Assembly (NCBI GenBank): GCA_029962745.1
Contig: JAPZVO010000023.1
Location: forward strand, 310,001-374,000
Direction: 5' to 3'
Source: Echinometra lucunter
Taxonomy: Eukaryota; Echinodermata; Echinoidea; Camarodonta; Echinometridae
Length of the DNA stretch: 64,000 nt
In this document: positions 34,701 through 44,508 of the stretch, piece after piece
Position numbering within the stretch: position 1 is the stretch's first letter
Layout of the letters: each line of letters opens with the position of its first letter
The notes under the pieces: generated by a model
What the model saw: the letters and a program-made list of their open reading frames with translations, nothing else
Database searches by the model: none
What the model was told of the DNA's origin: nothing
Made by a program: the position numbers and the translations under genes

Positions 34701-37700
34701 AAAAAAAAAAGAAGAGAGAGAGAGATTATCGCATAAGCATGTTTTGTACAACCAAAAGCCCCCCCCCCCCCTTATCAATTTGTCTGCATGATGTGACGTA
34801 GTTATGTTTGACAATCGATACCAATGATGAACGAGGATAAGACATGCTTGGAGAAGAGTGATTTTAGTGACCTTGCTTGGTGCAAGTGAAAATCGACTCT
34901 GATTAACACATCATAAGAGATTCGAGAAAATAGAACGATGGCAGATTGTTGATTGCATGCTTTCATTTAGTCAAGGATGTTGACGTCTTTGGGTGCTATT
35001 CACAATTGTTCTGAGGAACAGTAAACTTTAGGTAAAGACACAATCAATACAAAACACATATTTCCCTGAATTAAACACCATCCATAAAACCAAACTTTTA
35101 CTTTTAGAGGGATTTTCGATCTTTCAGCGAAACCCATGAACTGGTACGCATTAACAAAATTCATTCTTTGTGGTTTTTTTTTTTTTGTTGTTGTTGTGGG
35201 TGGTTTGTGTTGTGTTGTGTTGTTTCGTTTTGTTTTCCATTTTTAAAGAGGTAAACATATCTCAGAAAAATTCTAAAATGGTTTGTGTTAGAGATACAGC
35301 GGGAAAAGTCGTTCCATTACCCCCTCTTTTTGTTGGCTATGTTTTGGGGTGTTTTTTTTCAAGCATACTAGAGTTTGCTGGCTTGAACTGGTAATGAATG
35401 ATATATTATTAATTTAACGATTACTTTGCAGGGTCAGCTCACTTGTGAAGCCAAACGAATTTTGACGAAGGAACCAAGCGAACGGACCCCTGAGGAAATC
35501 AACAAAGTATGTCAAAGATGGCCTGTTATCTAATCGCTTACTCTTTGTAATTTGTTAATGTTTCCACCATCAGACCATGGGCGGCGGTCTGGGAACGGAG
35601 ATGTGGGCGGGGATCCTGGGAAGGGTGGGAGGGGGCACACTCCCCAAGCACATGACAAACATCTAAAGCCCAGCGCACACCTTACGATCCGACTGGCTCA
35701 AGACTGGTCCACGACTGAGTGAGAGGCATAGGTGAGAGCAGATGTGACGTCACAGCTCTGGTCAGTCGTGAGTCGTAGACCAGTCAGAGACCAGTCGGAA
35801 GGGCAGTCGGAAGGATTTGACATGTCGAATCTTCACGACTGGATCGCAAGAGATCGCAGGCTCAGTCCACCTTCCAGCCCATTCAGACAGCAGTATTGAT
35901 ATGACGTCAGAGTAGTCGGATGGGTCTGGAATCGCAAGGTGTGCGGTGTCGAGGCTTACGACTGCCCCACGACTCATCTCCTCTCACTCAGTCGTGGACC
36001 AGTCGTGAGCCAGTCGGATCGTAAGGTGTGCGCTGGGCTTTAAGCAAATAAATATTAGTCCACATCAGCATTGTCTCCTTTCAGTGATACTTCAATCCAG
36101 AATGAATGCTATAGCAGAAAGAGAAACATTCACTGAAAATTAAAGCGTCGTTCCAGTGCAATATGCCGTGCCTTTTGTAAATAAGAGCCTTTTCGATTGT
36201 AACTAATCATTAAACTGCCGAAACTGGCTACGTGCATGGTGAATTATATAATCTATATTTTGGAGTGCAAATTGACGTTTTTGTCATTTATCCCATTTTT
36301 CATCAGATTGGTTTATGTTATATGCATATTCATTCTTTTAAACCACTTTGGAGTGAAAAATACAAACAATAATTGTTTATTAAAGAAGGGAAAGTTGATT
36401 AATTCATCTCTCAATGAAATTCTGTACTGCTTTGGGACACAGGACACAGCTTGGACTCTCCACAAGACGAGAACAACGTTCAGTATTTAAAGATGGAATT
36501 CTACTTGCTATCCCTTAACTTCCATAGAGTTATATAGAGATGATTTTCACCTTTAACTTTAGTCCAACTCTAGAAAGCTCTGTGATTGTGTTCTACTTGC
36601 TATCCCTTAAATTGCACAGTTATATAAAAATGATTTTAAACCTTTAGATTTAGTCCGACTCTCGAACGCTCTCTGATTGTGTTTACATGGACGTTCATTG
36701 ATTTTCAACGTTTACATGGACGTTCATTGATTTTCAACGTTTACATGGACGTTCATTGATTTTCAACGCATCCATTGCTGGAGGCGAATGCCATAGTACC
36801 CTCTTTGGAAATATAATGTTTATGTTCTGTTTGTTTGCTGCAGGCACTGGTGTCCCTTCGGAACACTTTAGATGCATTCTGTGAGTTTCCAGTTCAGATG
36901 CAACAATCTATTGCCAAATTTGGATTTTACAACAAGTGAGTCTAATTGCATTTAAGTAATGATAATTGTTACCGTAGCCTTTAATATTGCTTTTAAATTC
37001 TCCTCGTCCCCCCCCCCCCCTGTTTGCTGTTGTGATCATGTTTTAATGTCTTTTTCATTAAAGACTTCGCGCCAAAATTGAAATTCGTTTCGGTTCGGAT
37101 TTTGACGGGGTCTGATTTGATTTTCATTTTTCATATTTTCTACCAAGGAAATAAATTAACTTTTTGAAATGGGGTGTTCGCTCAAACTATGCCCCCCAAA
37201 AGTGTTCCTAATATTTCCATATATGCCGAGAGTGGGTCGCAAATTTTGTCTAGCACAAATGCTGTATGTAAGAAATTACACTCACGGGCAAAGGTGAATA
37301 AAGATAATGATAAAAGTAAGAGCAGCAATAACATTCCTAATATTATCTTTATAGGTTCGATTAATTTGCTCTTTTAAGCTTTACTGTTTTTTATGGTTCT
37401 TATCGGCGTATTTGACATTTAGAGGACATTTTCTTTTCTTGCTGGGAAATTATCTGAAAAAACATATTCTGCTATTCAGATTTGATGGCAAGTTTGGTCC
37501 GTCAACCCCTCAGTATGCAAAGTAAAATCGCGATGAACGTAAGCAATCAGTTTTTAAATTGATTGCTAAAAACACACCCTGATTTCTAATAAGATACCAA
37601 AATCTCTCTTTGAAGGCTTGAGAAACGTCGTATTATCATCCGAGAAGGAAACCGAGCAGAGAGCTTTCACTTGATGCTTTCCGGTACAGCTGTTGTCACG

Positions 37701-38534
37701 ACATCCACTAAAGATGAGCAAACCCAAGAAGCCCGAGTCAAACTTGTCAACTTTCTCAAGAGGGGAAACACTTTCGGGGTAATTAATTAAGCTCCTTTCA
37801 ACCAGTTTAATACATCTTACCCTTTCAATAGCTCGAAAAAATGATCATTGTTGCATACATGATTATCAGATTATGTCACTATAAGTTTACTGAAGTGGTT
37901 CAGTGTGAAAGGCAGGCATCATTGAAATGTTTCATAAAAAGTACCAGTAAGGTTTTATAAAGCTAATGCAACAGCGATAATTTTCACCAGTTGTAACTAA
38001 AAAAATTCATGAGGATTCTGAAGCATTTATTGATGAATGTATATGCAAAGAATATGTTTGGAGGTAGTTTCTACTACATGTAAATCCATGTTTCTGATAT
38101 CAGTATTTAAAGGCTGACCCCTTTCTTAAGAGAATACCAACAATCAATTTTTCCCTACTAAACACCTTTTTAATCTTTGTTATTATTTAAAGGAACAAGA
38201 GTTGATGACTGGTGGAGTGCGCCCTCATACCATCGTGTGTCATGAGGAAGTGGAACTAATCAGTCTTGACAAGGAGGTAATACAATGCGAGTATTTACTT
38301 GACCCTGCACTAAATACGATAGATACACCAGAGTGGCGTAGCGTTTGTCCAGCCAGTGGAGGGGGGGGGGGGGGGGGAGGGCAGTAGTGTCTTAAGGCGG
38401 CACCTGTCTTATTACGAAATGGATGAAATATGTATCGAGTAGAGAGGGAGGGTGTGGGTATTAGGTCGTCATTCAGTGAGAGGAACTCGTTATATCCCCC
38501 CACAGCCCTTTTAGCCACGCCACTGACCTAGCCT

Positions 38535-38570
<36 letters not shown>

Positions 38571-41500
38571 GGGGGGGGGTTGTTATTGATGGCGAACAAA
38601 ATTTGATGATGAATGATGAATGAGTAAGTTTTATAGCAACCATAATTTCTCTGTTTCTGTTGTGCCAAGTTAACTATAGATCGTGCAAATGAACATATAT
38701 ATATATATTTCTTTTTTATGATATCCAGGCCCCAGAATTCGATAATTGATAACGATGATGTTATTTTCTACACTCTTATTCTTTCTTCCCATAAATTGAT
38801 TTGCTTTCTTTAATGCATTAATTTTCTGTTTCATGTCACTCCGTTTGCTCGGCCAGGAGTACGTCACGATCTTCACTCCTAAGAACGAACTGGAGATCGT
38901 GCGGGACGTTGATATGATCAGCTTTCTTCGTACCATCTCCGTATTTAATGACTGGCCTGTCGACAAGCTACCGAAAAATAATCCTACAATCTGCCTATTG
39001 ACGTACTTCAGAAAAGGCGCAGTGGTCTGCCTGAACAGCAACAAAACAGAATGGATTTACGTCATCAAATCCGTGAGTTATGACTGTCGCAAACAAAGTA
39101 TAGTTTTGACTGCGTTATGAATATGTTGATAAATCCTATGCGTCTGTACATCAACGAAATGTTCACTCTTTTTATTTTGCATTCCTTTTGGTATGATGTC
39201 ACTCTTTCATGATGTGTCATAGACTGTTCTAGTGGTCTACGCATTGACCGCATTCCGTCATTAGTTAGTGACGACTTATATTTTTACAAAAGATACTATA
39301 AACCTTAACCACATCTTTTGCATTTCCCCCTGATTTCATGACATGATTATATTTTCATTTTCCGTACTTTTACATGGTACTTTTAAGGATAGTTCATATC
39401 AGCTGCATACAAAATAAAGTCGAAGATCAAATTCCCCAGTCCAGTGCAGTCTTAGTGGAAGCACTTTATCTTTAGATTAATTTATTCTTAAAATTTGGTA
39501 TTTTCCCCCAGGGAGCCTGTCATGTTTTAAAAGAACTCAAAGAACCGATGACTACAACTCCGCGCAAGATGAAGGAAAAGACATATCCAAAGAAGAAACT
39601 TACATCTCAGAAACTGAATCGAAGTAAGTCTTTGAAACTATGTACTGAACCAAGAAACATCATTTTGCTATACCTATAATTAATGAAAGAACAGCAGTAT
39701 TGTGAAAATTATACCTATGCCTTGTGTATTTTTATTTATGTTTTTGTATGAAATGTTGCTTTATCACGGAAATATCAAAATGAGCTTGTGCAGGGAAGAA
39801 ACTAACTAAAAAGTGGAAGAAAGGTCAGTTTTCATGACTGTCTGATTTTTTCTGTCTCTCTGTGTTTACCTGACTTTCTTTGACATTTTGTTTTTCCTCG
39901 TGCTCCCTTCCCCTCTTCTCTCTCCCTCCCTCTTCCTCCTCCTCTTCCTCCTCCTCCTCCTCCCCCTTATTCTTTCCTGACGAAAAATGAAAAAAAAAAG
40001 TTTGTAATATATACACCCTTCCTCTCCCCTATTGCTCTCCCCCACAGTCTCCTGCTCCCCTTCCTACGCTTTTCAAAATCTATGATTTGTACAATTCACT
40101 TGGCGCTTTCTTTGATTTCCTCATCAGGGAAGAAACTCAAGCTACCTCCCATCATCAAGGTAACCGATGATGATCCACCTTTATCTTCCTCCTGGCCCAC
40201 TACCAGTCCATCTCCTAGTATTAGAGATGACGTCAGTGTCGCTAGCATGCGGAGTGATGACGAGACCAAGAGATCAAAGAAAGGACGGTTCTATCATGCT
40301 GCTAAGACTGTGTTCTCTACAGAGGTACAACTCAAACAGAAGCTGGATAGTATTGGAGATGCAGAGGAACACATTTCACGTAGGTTTCAAGAACTCTCCC
40401 ATGGATTATTATTCCCGAACGACACCCCCCCCCCTTCTTTCCTTCATCATTATCGGGATTAGTGCAAAGTTCTACCAGTTCATGAAAATCATCACCATGC
40501 TAAATGGTTGTTGTCTTGCAGGTCTACGTGGTGTTGTCTAGCACTAACTTTCTAGACATGTTAGGTCATTCTGTTCAAGGTGTTAGCCATCTGTAAATAG
40601 TTTGTAAATGACTAGGCCAAGCTTTTACAAAACTATTTTAACTATTCTCTCAAAATGTTTTTAACGATAGCTTTGAACATTTATTCGTCAATCTCTACTT
40701 TTTTTCCGATAGTCTTGGATAACCTTGCAGCCCAGAGCAGAGGTCCTCTCCTTGCTGACATTGCGGTAAGTATGTATTGATTTCGGGTAACATTTAGAAT
40801 TTAGAAATGCATACATTGCCCTAGCTTGCCAACCTAGCAGAAAATCGCTCTACCACGAAATAACAAAAGAAAGCATGGCAAAGAACACCCTGGCTGCTAT
40901 AGAATTACAACCACCTGCAATTGTGAAAGACGCTATGTACTCTTGACACACCCACCCCCCTCCCCCCCCCCCCCCCCCCCCCCCGCTTACATATACTGAC
41001 AAGCAAAATTATTCATTTAAAAAAAATATTTTTTAAAAAAAGCTTGAAATTGGAGAAAAAATAATTACCGGTTGGTATAAAATTTTTTGGAAGGTATGAT
41101 TAGTTCCATTGACTCTGATAAGGATGTAATATATATATTCCCAAAGAGTTATGATAAAGTATTTGTGTAATAATTCGTTAATTTTCCATTTGGGTTGCTT
41201 TGCTAGCTTGAAATAGCTTGGTCTTATCTAGGAGATAATTCGTGACTGTTTATTTGACGTCATTTTAATTGAAGTATTGTAAATGATAGCTAGCATTTCG
41301 ACATTTGAATTTTTCACAGACAACGTTGATGGCGTCCATGTGCTCAGATAGTGGCAGCGTAAGGAGTGGGGAAGAACGGAATTCAGTCTTTCTCAAACTC
41401 CGTAGATGTCTCTCTGGTGAAGTTTTTGTGAGTAAAATCTTTGATTTACACGTTGAAAAGCTTAGTTTGGCGTTCGGTTTAACCACAAGCTCCGCCGACA

Positions 41501-42541
41501 ACTATTGCTCCGCGATCAATAGCCCATCACACTATCTAAAACCCTTTTGGATCAAATAAGGTACATAATCTCGATTTTAACCTAAAACCAAACTGTCTAC
41601 ATTCTAGTGCTATTGTCAAAGCAAAACGAATGTCCAAGCTCCTAGGCCGGGATCCCTTATTCTGCAGGTTCTAAATCTCTAACATTGCCTAGGATATAGA
41701 TTTATTCTCTTGTTTGATAAAATAGAACTCATACCGATACATACTGCCCTAACTTAAATCAATCTGTAATTTGTGACGCAGGGTCTCAACTCGGTCCTCT
41801 TCAAGTCCATCGGGGGTTCCCCTAGCCTAACTCTGACGTCAGAAGGGGCAGAATGCATCCTCATCTCCAAGAATTTCTTTCTGCAACATCTCACAGAGAC
41901 CGCAAAGGATAGACTACTTCGTACAGTAAGCCATATTTTTATTGTTTCTTTTCCTGGTCCAGATGTTGCTTGCAACTCTTTCCAAATTTAAAGAATTTTG
42001 TCTTAAATTAAGGTGAATCTTAAAGTTCCATAATATTGAAATAATCATTATCCTTCTATATTAACGTTTCTGAAAAGCGTATTTCAATTTCACCTTCTGG
42101 AAAATCAATGTAGGCCTACATCACATTTTTCTAAAACTGCAAACTTGGACAAAATTGTCGAGTCCTGAAAATTTCTTTGTTTATATGTAGCCGAGTATTC
42201 GAGATATTTCAAGATGTTTCCACTCTATCCTGGCGTTTAAAAAATACAAATCACTGTCCCTTTGTTATATGAAAACAGTGGTGTCTTTTAATGTCATACA
42301 AGGCTCAGTTATGTCTTGTGGGGGTTGAAATATAGAAAATACAAAATTTTTTAAAACCACCAAAACAGATTTATATATTTTAGCTCTTACACTGTACTCC
42401 CTTTTTCAGGTACCTCCCTGGCCAGCCGAAGCTCGGTTACAGGAGTTACTCCAAGAACACGCAGATTGGAACAGATACAAATCAGCTATGATGGGAGACA
42501 TCGTCAACTTTAACCAGAAAGTCGCTTCAGGTTCAATCTGA
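30977..42541 (+). CDS. CNBD2-like protein, plus-strand paralogue (15 coding exons, introns included in span)
   Basis: Joining 15 exons across GT-AG introns gives 814 residues with no frame break. Residues 1-266 are basic, Ser/Arg-rich and probably disordered. Residues 267-353 carry the family's pre-CNBD helices (RFMKAVRLLQLINRSF, VFDLSHFRARKE). A first CNBD (about 358-478) has a phosphate-binding cassette FGEQELMTGGVRPHT with E439 and R448 in the positions that bind ribose and phosphate. A second CNBD begins at about 480 but is interrupted after TEWIYVIKSG by a ~160-residue polar insert, and resumes near 705 (FLKLRRCLSGEVF, GAECILISKNFF). The C-terminal WNRYK-type tail matches the paralogue at 44287. 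Mouse CNBD2 (CRIS) binds cAMP and is needed for sperm function; that role is inferred here. It is much longer than mammalian CNBD2 (under 600 residues). The start has in-frame TGA just upstream and A at -3, G at +4. Other CNBD proteins cannot be excluded by eye. Confidence 0.8.
32047..32315. mobile_element. CACTA-type MITE, copy 2, in intron 1
   Basis: 269-bp foldback with CACTATGAACATGACGGAC ends and 3-bp direct repeat TGA at 32044-32046 and 32316-32318. The arms are almost perfectly complementary over more than 100 bases, more intact than copy 1. Confidence 0.88.
32446..32636. repeat. GGTTCGTTANTCCGAA palindromic repeat
   Basis: Repeated GTTCGTTATTC/GTCCGAAAA motifs on the left face their reverse complements (TTTCGGACTAACGAACC) on the right. 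It lies in intron 1 of the CNBD2-like gene. Confidence 0.8.
32861..32931 (+). CDS. CNBD2-like (+) coding exon 2
   Basis: 71 nt, acceptor CCTCTAACAG, donor AAAG|GTTAGT, phase 0 in and 2 out. Encodes a basic amphipathic helix (RFMKAVRLLQLINRSF). The minus-strand paralogue has an exon of exactly the same length and phase. Confidence 0.88.
33351..33494. repeat. 72-bp tandem pair in intron 2
   Basis: Two copies of CAAATACAAGTCC...TTTATGTACTAAGAAT starting at 33351 and 33423, differing at several positions. Confidence 0.85.
33550..33664 (+). CDS. CNBD2-like (+) coding exon 3
   Basis: 115 nt, acceptor AATTCCTCAG, donor AAAGAG|GTATGT, phase 2 in and 0 out. It ends with GIVFDLSHFRARKE, matching GLSFDRNYFKVKKE in the paralogue. 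Confidence 0.88.
35432..35506 (+). CDS. CNBD2-like (+) coding exon 4
   Basis: 75 nt, phase 0/0, donor AACAAA|GTATGT. Encodes the helix leading into the first CNBD (CEAKRILTKEPSERTPEEINK). The paralogue exon is also 75 nt. Confidence 0.87.
35666..36040. mobile_element. 375-bp MITE with TA target duplication, intron 4
   Basis: Ends AAGCCCAGCGCACACCTTAC and its reverse complement, flanked by TA (35664-35665, 36041-36042). The arms carry GATCCGACTGG and CAGTCGTGGACCAGTC motifs. The ends resemble the GCCCGNCGCACAC elements at 23672 and 51591. Confidence 0.82.
36499..36767. repeat. Local tandem duplications in intron 4
   Basis: A ~91-bp pair (TTCTACTTGCTATCCC at 36499 and 36591) is followed directly by three exact 29-bp copies of a GTTTACATGGACGTTC unit from 36681. 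Confidence 0.88.
36844..36935 (+). CDS. CNBD2-like (+) coding exon 5
   Basis: 92 nt, phase 0 in, 2 out, donor AACAA|GTGAGT. Encodes the N-terminal helix of the first CNBD (ALVSLRNTLDAFCEFP...), matching the paralogue's ALIGLQTMKSFAEYP. Confidence 0.87.
37616..37778 (+). CDS. CNBD2-like (+) coding exon 6
   Basis: 163 nt, phase 2 in, 0 out, donor TTCGGG|GTAATT. Encodes beta strands of the first CNBD (RRIIIREG, SFHLMLSGTAVV) up to the FG of the phosphate-binding cassette. Confidence 0.88.
38193..38276 (+). CDS. CNBD2-like (+) coding exon 7
   Basis: 84 nt, phase 0/0, donor AAGGAG|GTAATA. Completes the cassette (EQELMTGGVRPHT) with Glu and Arg retained and the following strand VELISLDKE. Confidence 0.88.
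38360..38585. repeat. Poly(G), poly(T) and flanking low-complexity DNA, intron 7
   Basis: A G-run at about 38360 and a T-run of over 30 bases followed by G9 at about 38537-38578. Nothing coding. Confidence 0.85.
38857..39072 (+). CDS. CNBD2-like (+) coding exon 8
   Basis: 216 nt, phase 0/0, acceptor TCGGCCAG, donor AAATCC|GTGAGT. Ends the first CNBD and starts the second (DMISFLRTISVFNDWP, TEWIYVIKS). Confidence 0.88.
39512..39623 (+). CDS. CNBD2-like (+) coding exon 9
   Basis: 112 nt, phase 0 in, 1 out, donor CGAA|GTAAGT. Begins GACHVLKELK (second CNBD strand) and then enters the Lys-rich insert. Confidence 0.85.
39794..39823 (+). CDS. CNBD2-like (+) candidate 30-nt cassette microexon 10
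   Basis: Acceptor CTTGTGCAG, donor GAAAG|GTCAGT, phase 1/1, ten Lys-rich codons. Its first ten bases match the start of exon 11 (GGAAGAAACT). Skipping it keeps the frame (804 residues), so it is probably alternative. Confidence 0.5.
40128..40379 (+). CDS. CNBD2-like (+) coding exon 11
   Basis: 252 nt, phase 1/1, acceptor TCCTCATCAG, donor TTTCAC|GTAGGT. Encodes the Ser/Pro/Asp-rich insert in the second CNBD, ending in a charged helix (STEVQLKQKLDSIGDAEEH). Confidence 0.8.
40713..40765 (+). CDS. CNBD2-like (+) coding exon 12
   Basis: 53 nt, phase 1 in, 0 out, acceptor TTTTCCGATAG, donor ATTGCG|GTAAGT. Encodes LLDNLAAQSRGPLLADIA. Confidence 0.78.
41320..41427 (+). CDS. CNBD2-like (+) coding exon 13
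   Basis: 108 nt, phase 0/0, acceptor AATTTTTCACAG, donor GTTTTT|GTGAGT. Insert end and return to the second CNBD (SVFLKLRRCLSGEVF), aligned with SVFVQVELLHPKDCF in the paralogue. Confidence 0.85.
41782..41925 (+). CDS. CNBD2-like (+) coding exon 14
   Basis: 144 nt, phase 0/0, acceptor TTGTGACGCAG, donor GTACA|GTAAGC. Encodes the degenerate cassette region GLNSVLFKSIGG and GAECILISKNFFLQH. Confidence 0.87.
42410..42541 (+). CDS. CNBD2-like (+) coding exon 15 with stop
   Basis: 132 nt including TGA, acceptor CCCTTTTTCAG. C-terminal tail PPWPAEARLQELLQEHADWNRYK-type, split here by an intron that the minus-strand paralogue does not have. Confidence 0.87.
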   Translation, partial: VPPWPAEARLQELLQEHADWNRYKSAMMGDIVNFNQKVASGSI

Positions 42542-43041
42542 TCATGCTGATGATGACTACGAGAATGATGTCGATGACAGCGACTTCATTGATGACGTCT
42601 AACGACATATACATCAGTGTCAAAGTTCATAACACGGAATACGATAATCATTTCACTATTATACCAAAAATACTCAACTATACTCTGTTTTCTAACGATA
42701 TGCATCCTAGAGTGAAAACCCTTTTCTTTCCTTGTGAGGAATCATAGTCATACGTAGGCAGACAGTAGTCAATGTTGACAAGAAACTGTGATGAATATAT
42801 TTCAATTCTGCTAGCCCAGCAGTGTTTAGCTGTAATGACTCCATTCTTCACGTAACATTATTGGCATCCTTTGGTTACCATCCTCCCTTTCACCGTCGAG
42901 ATGCTATTTTCTCACGGATCATATTCTTTATTCAACTTCCCTCTCTCTCATCCTTGTCTTATTTTTAATTATGATATATGATATAATTATGATCTTCTCT
43001 GTAGGTCATATCCTTAAATTTGTTTTTTTGTCCCTGCTCTT

Positions 43042-43090
<49 letters not shown>

Positions 43091-43183
43091 CTTCTCTTTT
43101 GATTATCAATTATGATTAATGTTCTCTGTTGATATCACTATTTTCTTTCTTTTGTCCCGGCCCTATTTCTTTGTCTCTATCTT

Positions 43184-43226
<43 letters not shown>

Positions 43227-43372
43227 CTTGAGCTACCTCTCTCCCTTTAGTGTATTGTAATACATGGATATGCAGATTAAAAATCTGTGTAAGGAATTAG
43301 AGAATGAAACAAGTTATTATTCCTTTTCGAATGAAATTGATTTCAAAGTTTATTATTTGTCTGAGTCAACCA

Positions 43373-43378
43373 AATAAA
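43373..43378 (+). promoter_or_regulatory. Candidate polyadenylation signal, plus gene
   Basis: AATAAA about 830 bases after the stop codon at 42541, the first canonical hexamer on this strand. Other hexamers follow within 600 bases, so the real site is uncertain. Confidence 0.35.
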
Positions 43379-43791
43379 CTACAGTTACCAATTATTTACA
43401 GAATACTACCAAAACATTTCTATTGCACAGTTTATAAAATACCTGTCACCCCATGGCTAAGAAGCGGATAGAATTCTGAGAAAATGGACGGAAAATAAAC
43501 AAACAATTTCGAAATATACAAATCTAACACTGTGAACTTTAAGAACAGATAGCCGGTGTAATTGCACCGACAGCTTATTTGAAAATTACCTTGTATGGAG
43601 TTGTGTCGTCACACAGGTTAAATAGATAGATATTCAATGTACACGAGTTAGATATTCTGAGAAAAAATACCTTATAAGTATGCCTTATATATACGTATAC
43701 AAATTTCGCCATTGCTGAAATGTTCAATTATTTTGTTTTGAAATCTGCCATGATTAGAATGTTTGAATAAATTCGTTTCGACTCTTAATCA

Positions 43792-43797
43792 TTTATT
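43792..43797 (-). promoter_or_regulatory. Candidate polyadenylation signal, minus gene
   Basis: AATAAA on the minus strand about 490 bases past the stop at 44287. An ATTAAA variant sits closer, at 44107-44102. Either could serve. Confidence 0.3.
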
Positions 43798-44286
43798 GAC
43801 CACTATCTATCAACAGTAATTTGAGCAATTTCACCTTTTTAAATGGTGCTGTTAGTCTTTCATAAATCAGTTAATTACTTAGCGAAGTAATCTTGTTAAT
43901 GCTGTATTATGATCAAAAGTTACCTTCGCAATAAATTACATTTTGAAATCTGTGATATGATGGTTATTTGATTCAAATTGTACGGTTGGTGTACATTTCT
44001 GGAGTTCAAGAAAAGCTACTATACTTTAGGTAACCTCCCTTTATAGACTGTAACTTTTTATCGTATTGAGCTCAACATTGCAGTACAGTTGTAAAGTGGT
44101 TTTTAATTGTTTTACATCTTAGTCTGTCATCATTATCTAATGTAAAAAATGTCATATCTGCTAATATGGCACACAGCACTTCAGCCTAGTATGCATGGGA
44201 TACCTGTGAAGTAAAAATATAAAGTTCCGCTTTTGACTGCACTGCATGGGTGGGGTCTTCATGAACAAGACATTTTTGGTCATTCC

Positions 44287-44508
44287 TCATGTCTTCAAAT
44301 CTTTCGCTTTAGACTGGTCACTCAGTATCCCTGTTAGTGTTTCAGCCTTGTAGAGCGACCAGTTGGTATGACTCTGAAGATTCTGTTGAAGCTTCTCGGC
44401 CGTAGGGTATGGGTACACCAAGGAACGGACATTCCGTTTGACTGCATTGGTGGCGTGCTTCACGAAAAAGTCTTTCTTGACCATTATGCATTCCGCGCCA
44501 CGGCTAAC
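44287..44508 (-). CDS. CNBD2-like (-) exon 16, with stop
   Basis: 222 nt, acceptor CCTTCCCAG, phase 0. VSRGAECIMVKKDFFVKHA matches SEGAECILISKNFFLQH of the plus gene. One exon here corresponds to parts of exons 14 and 15 there. Confidence 0.87.
   Translation of the reverse strand, partial: VSRGAECIMVKKDFFVKHATNAVKRNVRSLVYPYPTAEKLQQNLQSHTNWSLYKAETLTGILSDQSKAKDLKT

Larger units (their letters stand above)
42542..44286. other. Intergenic space between the convergent CNBD2-like genes
   Basis: Holds the 3' untranslated regions of both genes. (TC)n repeats lie at 43046-43088 and 43190-43223. Candidate polyadenylation signals are AATAAA at 43373 (plus) and 43797-43792 (minus). No additional gene is seen. 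Confidence 0.55.

Noticed and set aside
12734..40240. Scattered TGACGTCA sites (for example 12733, 13384, 16310, 23869) as cAMP-response elements of the CNBD2-like genes
   Set aside because: Most lie in repeats far from either gene start, and an 8-bp palindrome recurs through repeat copying. No promoter link.
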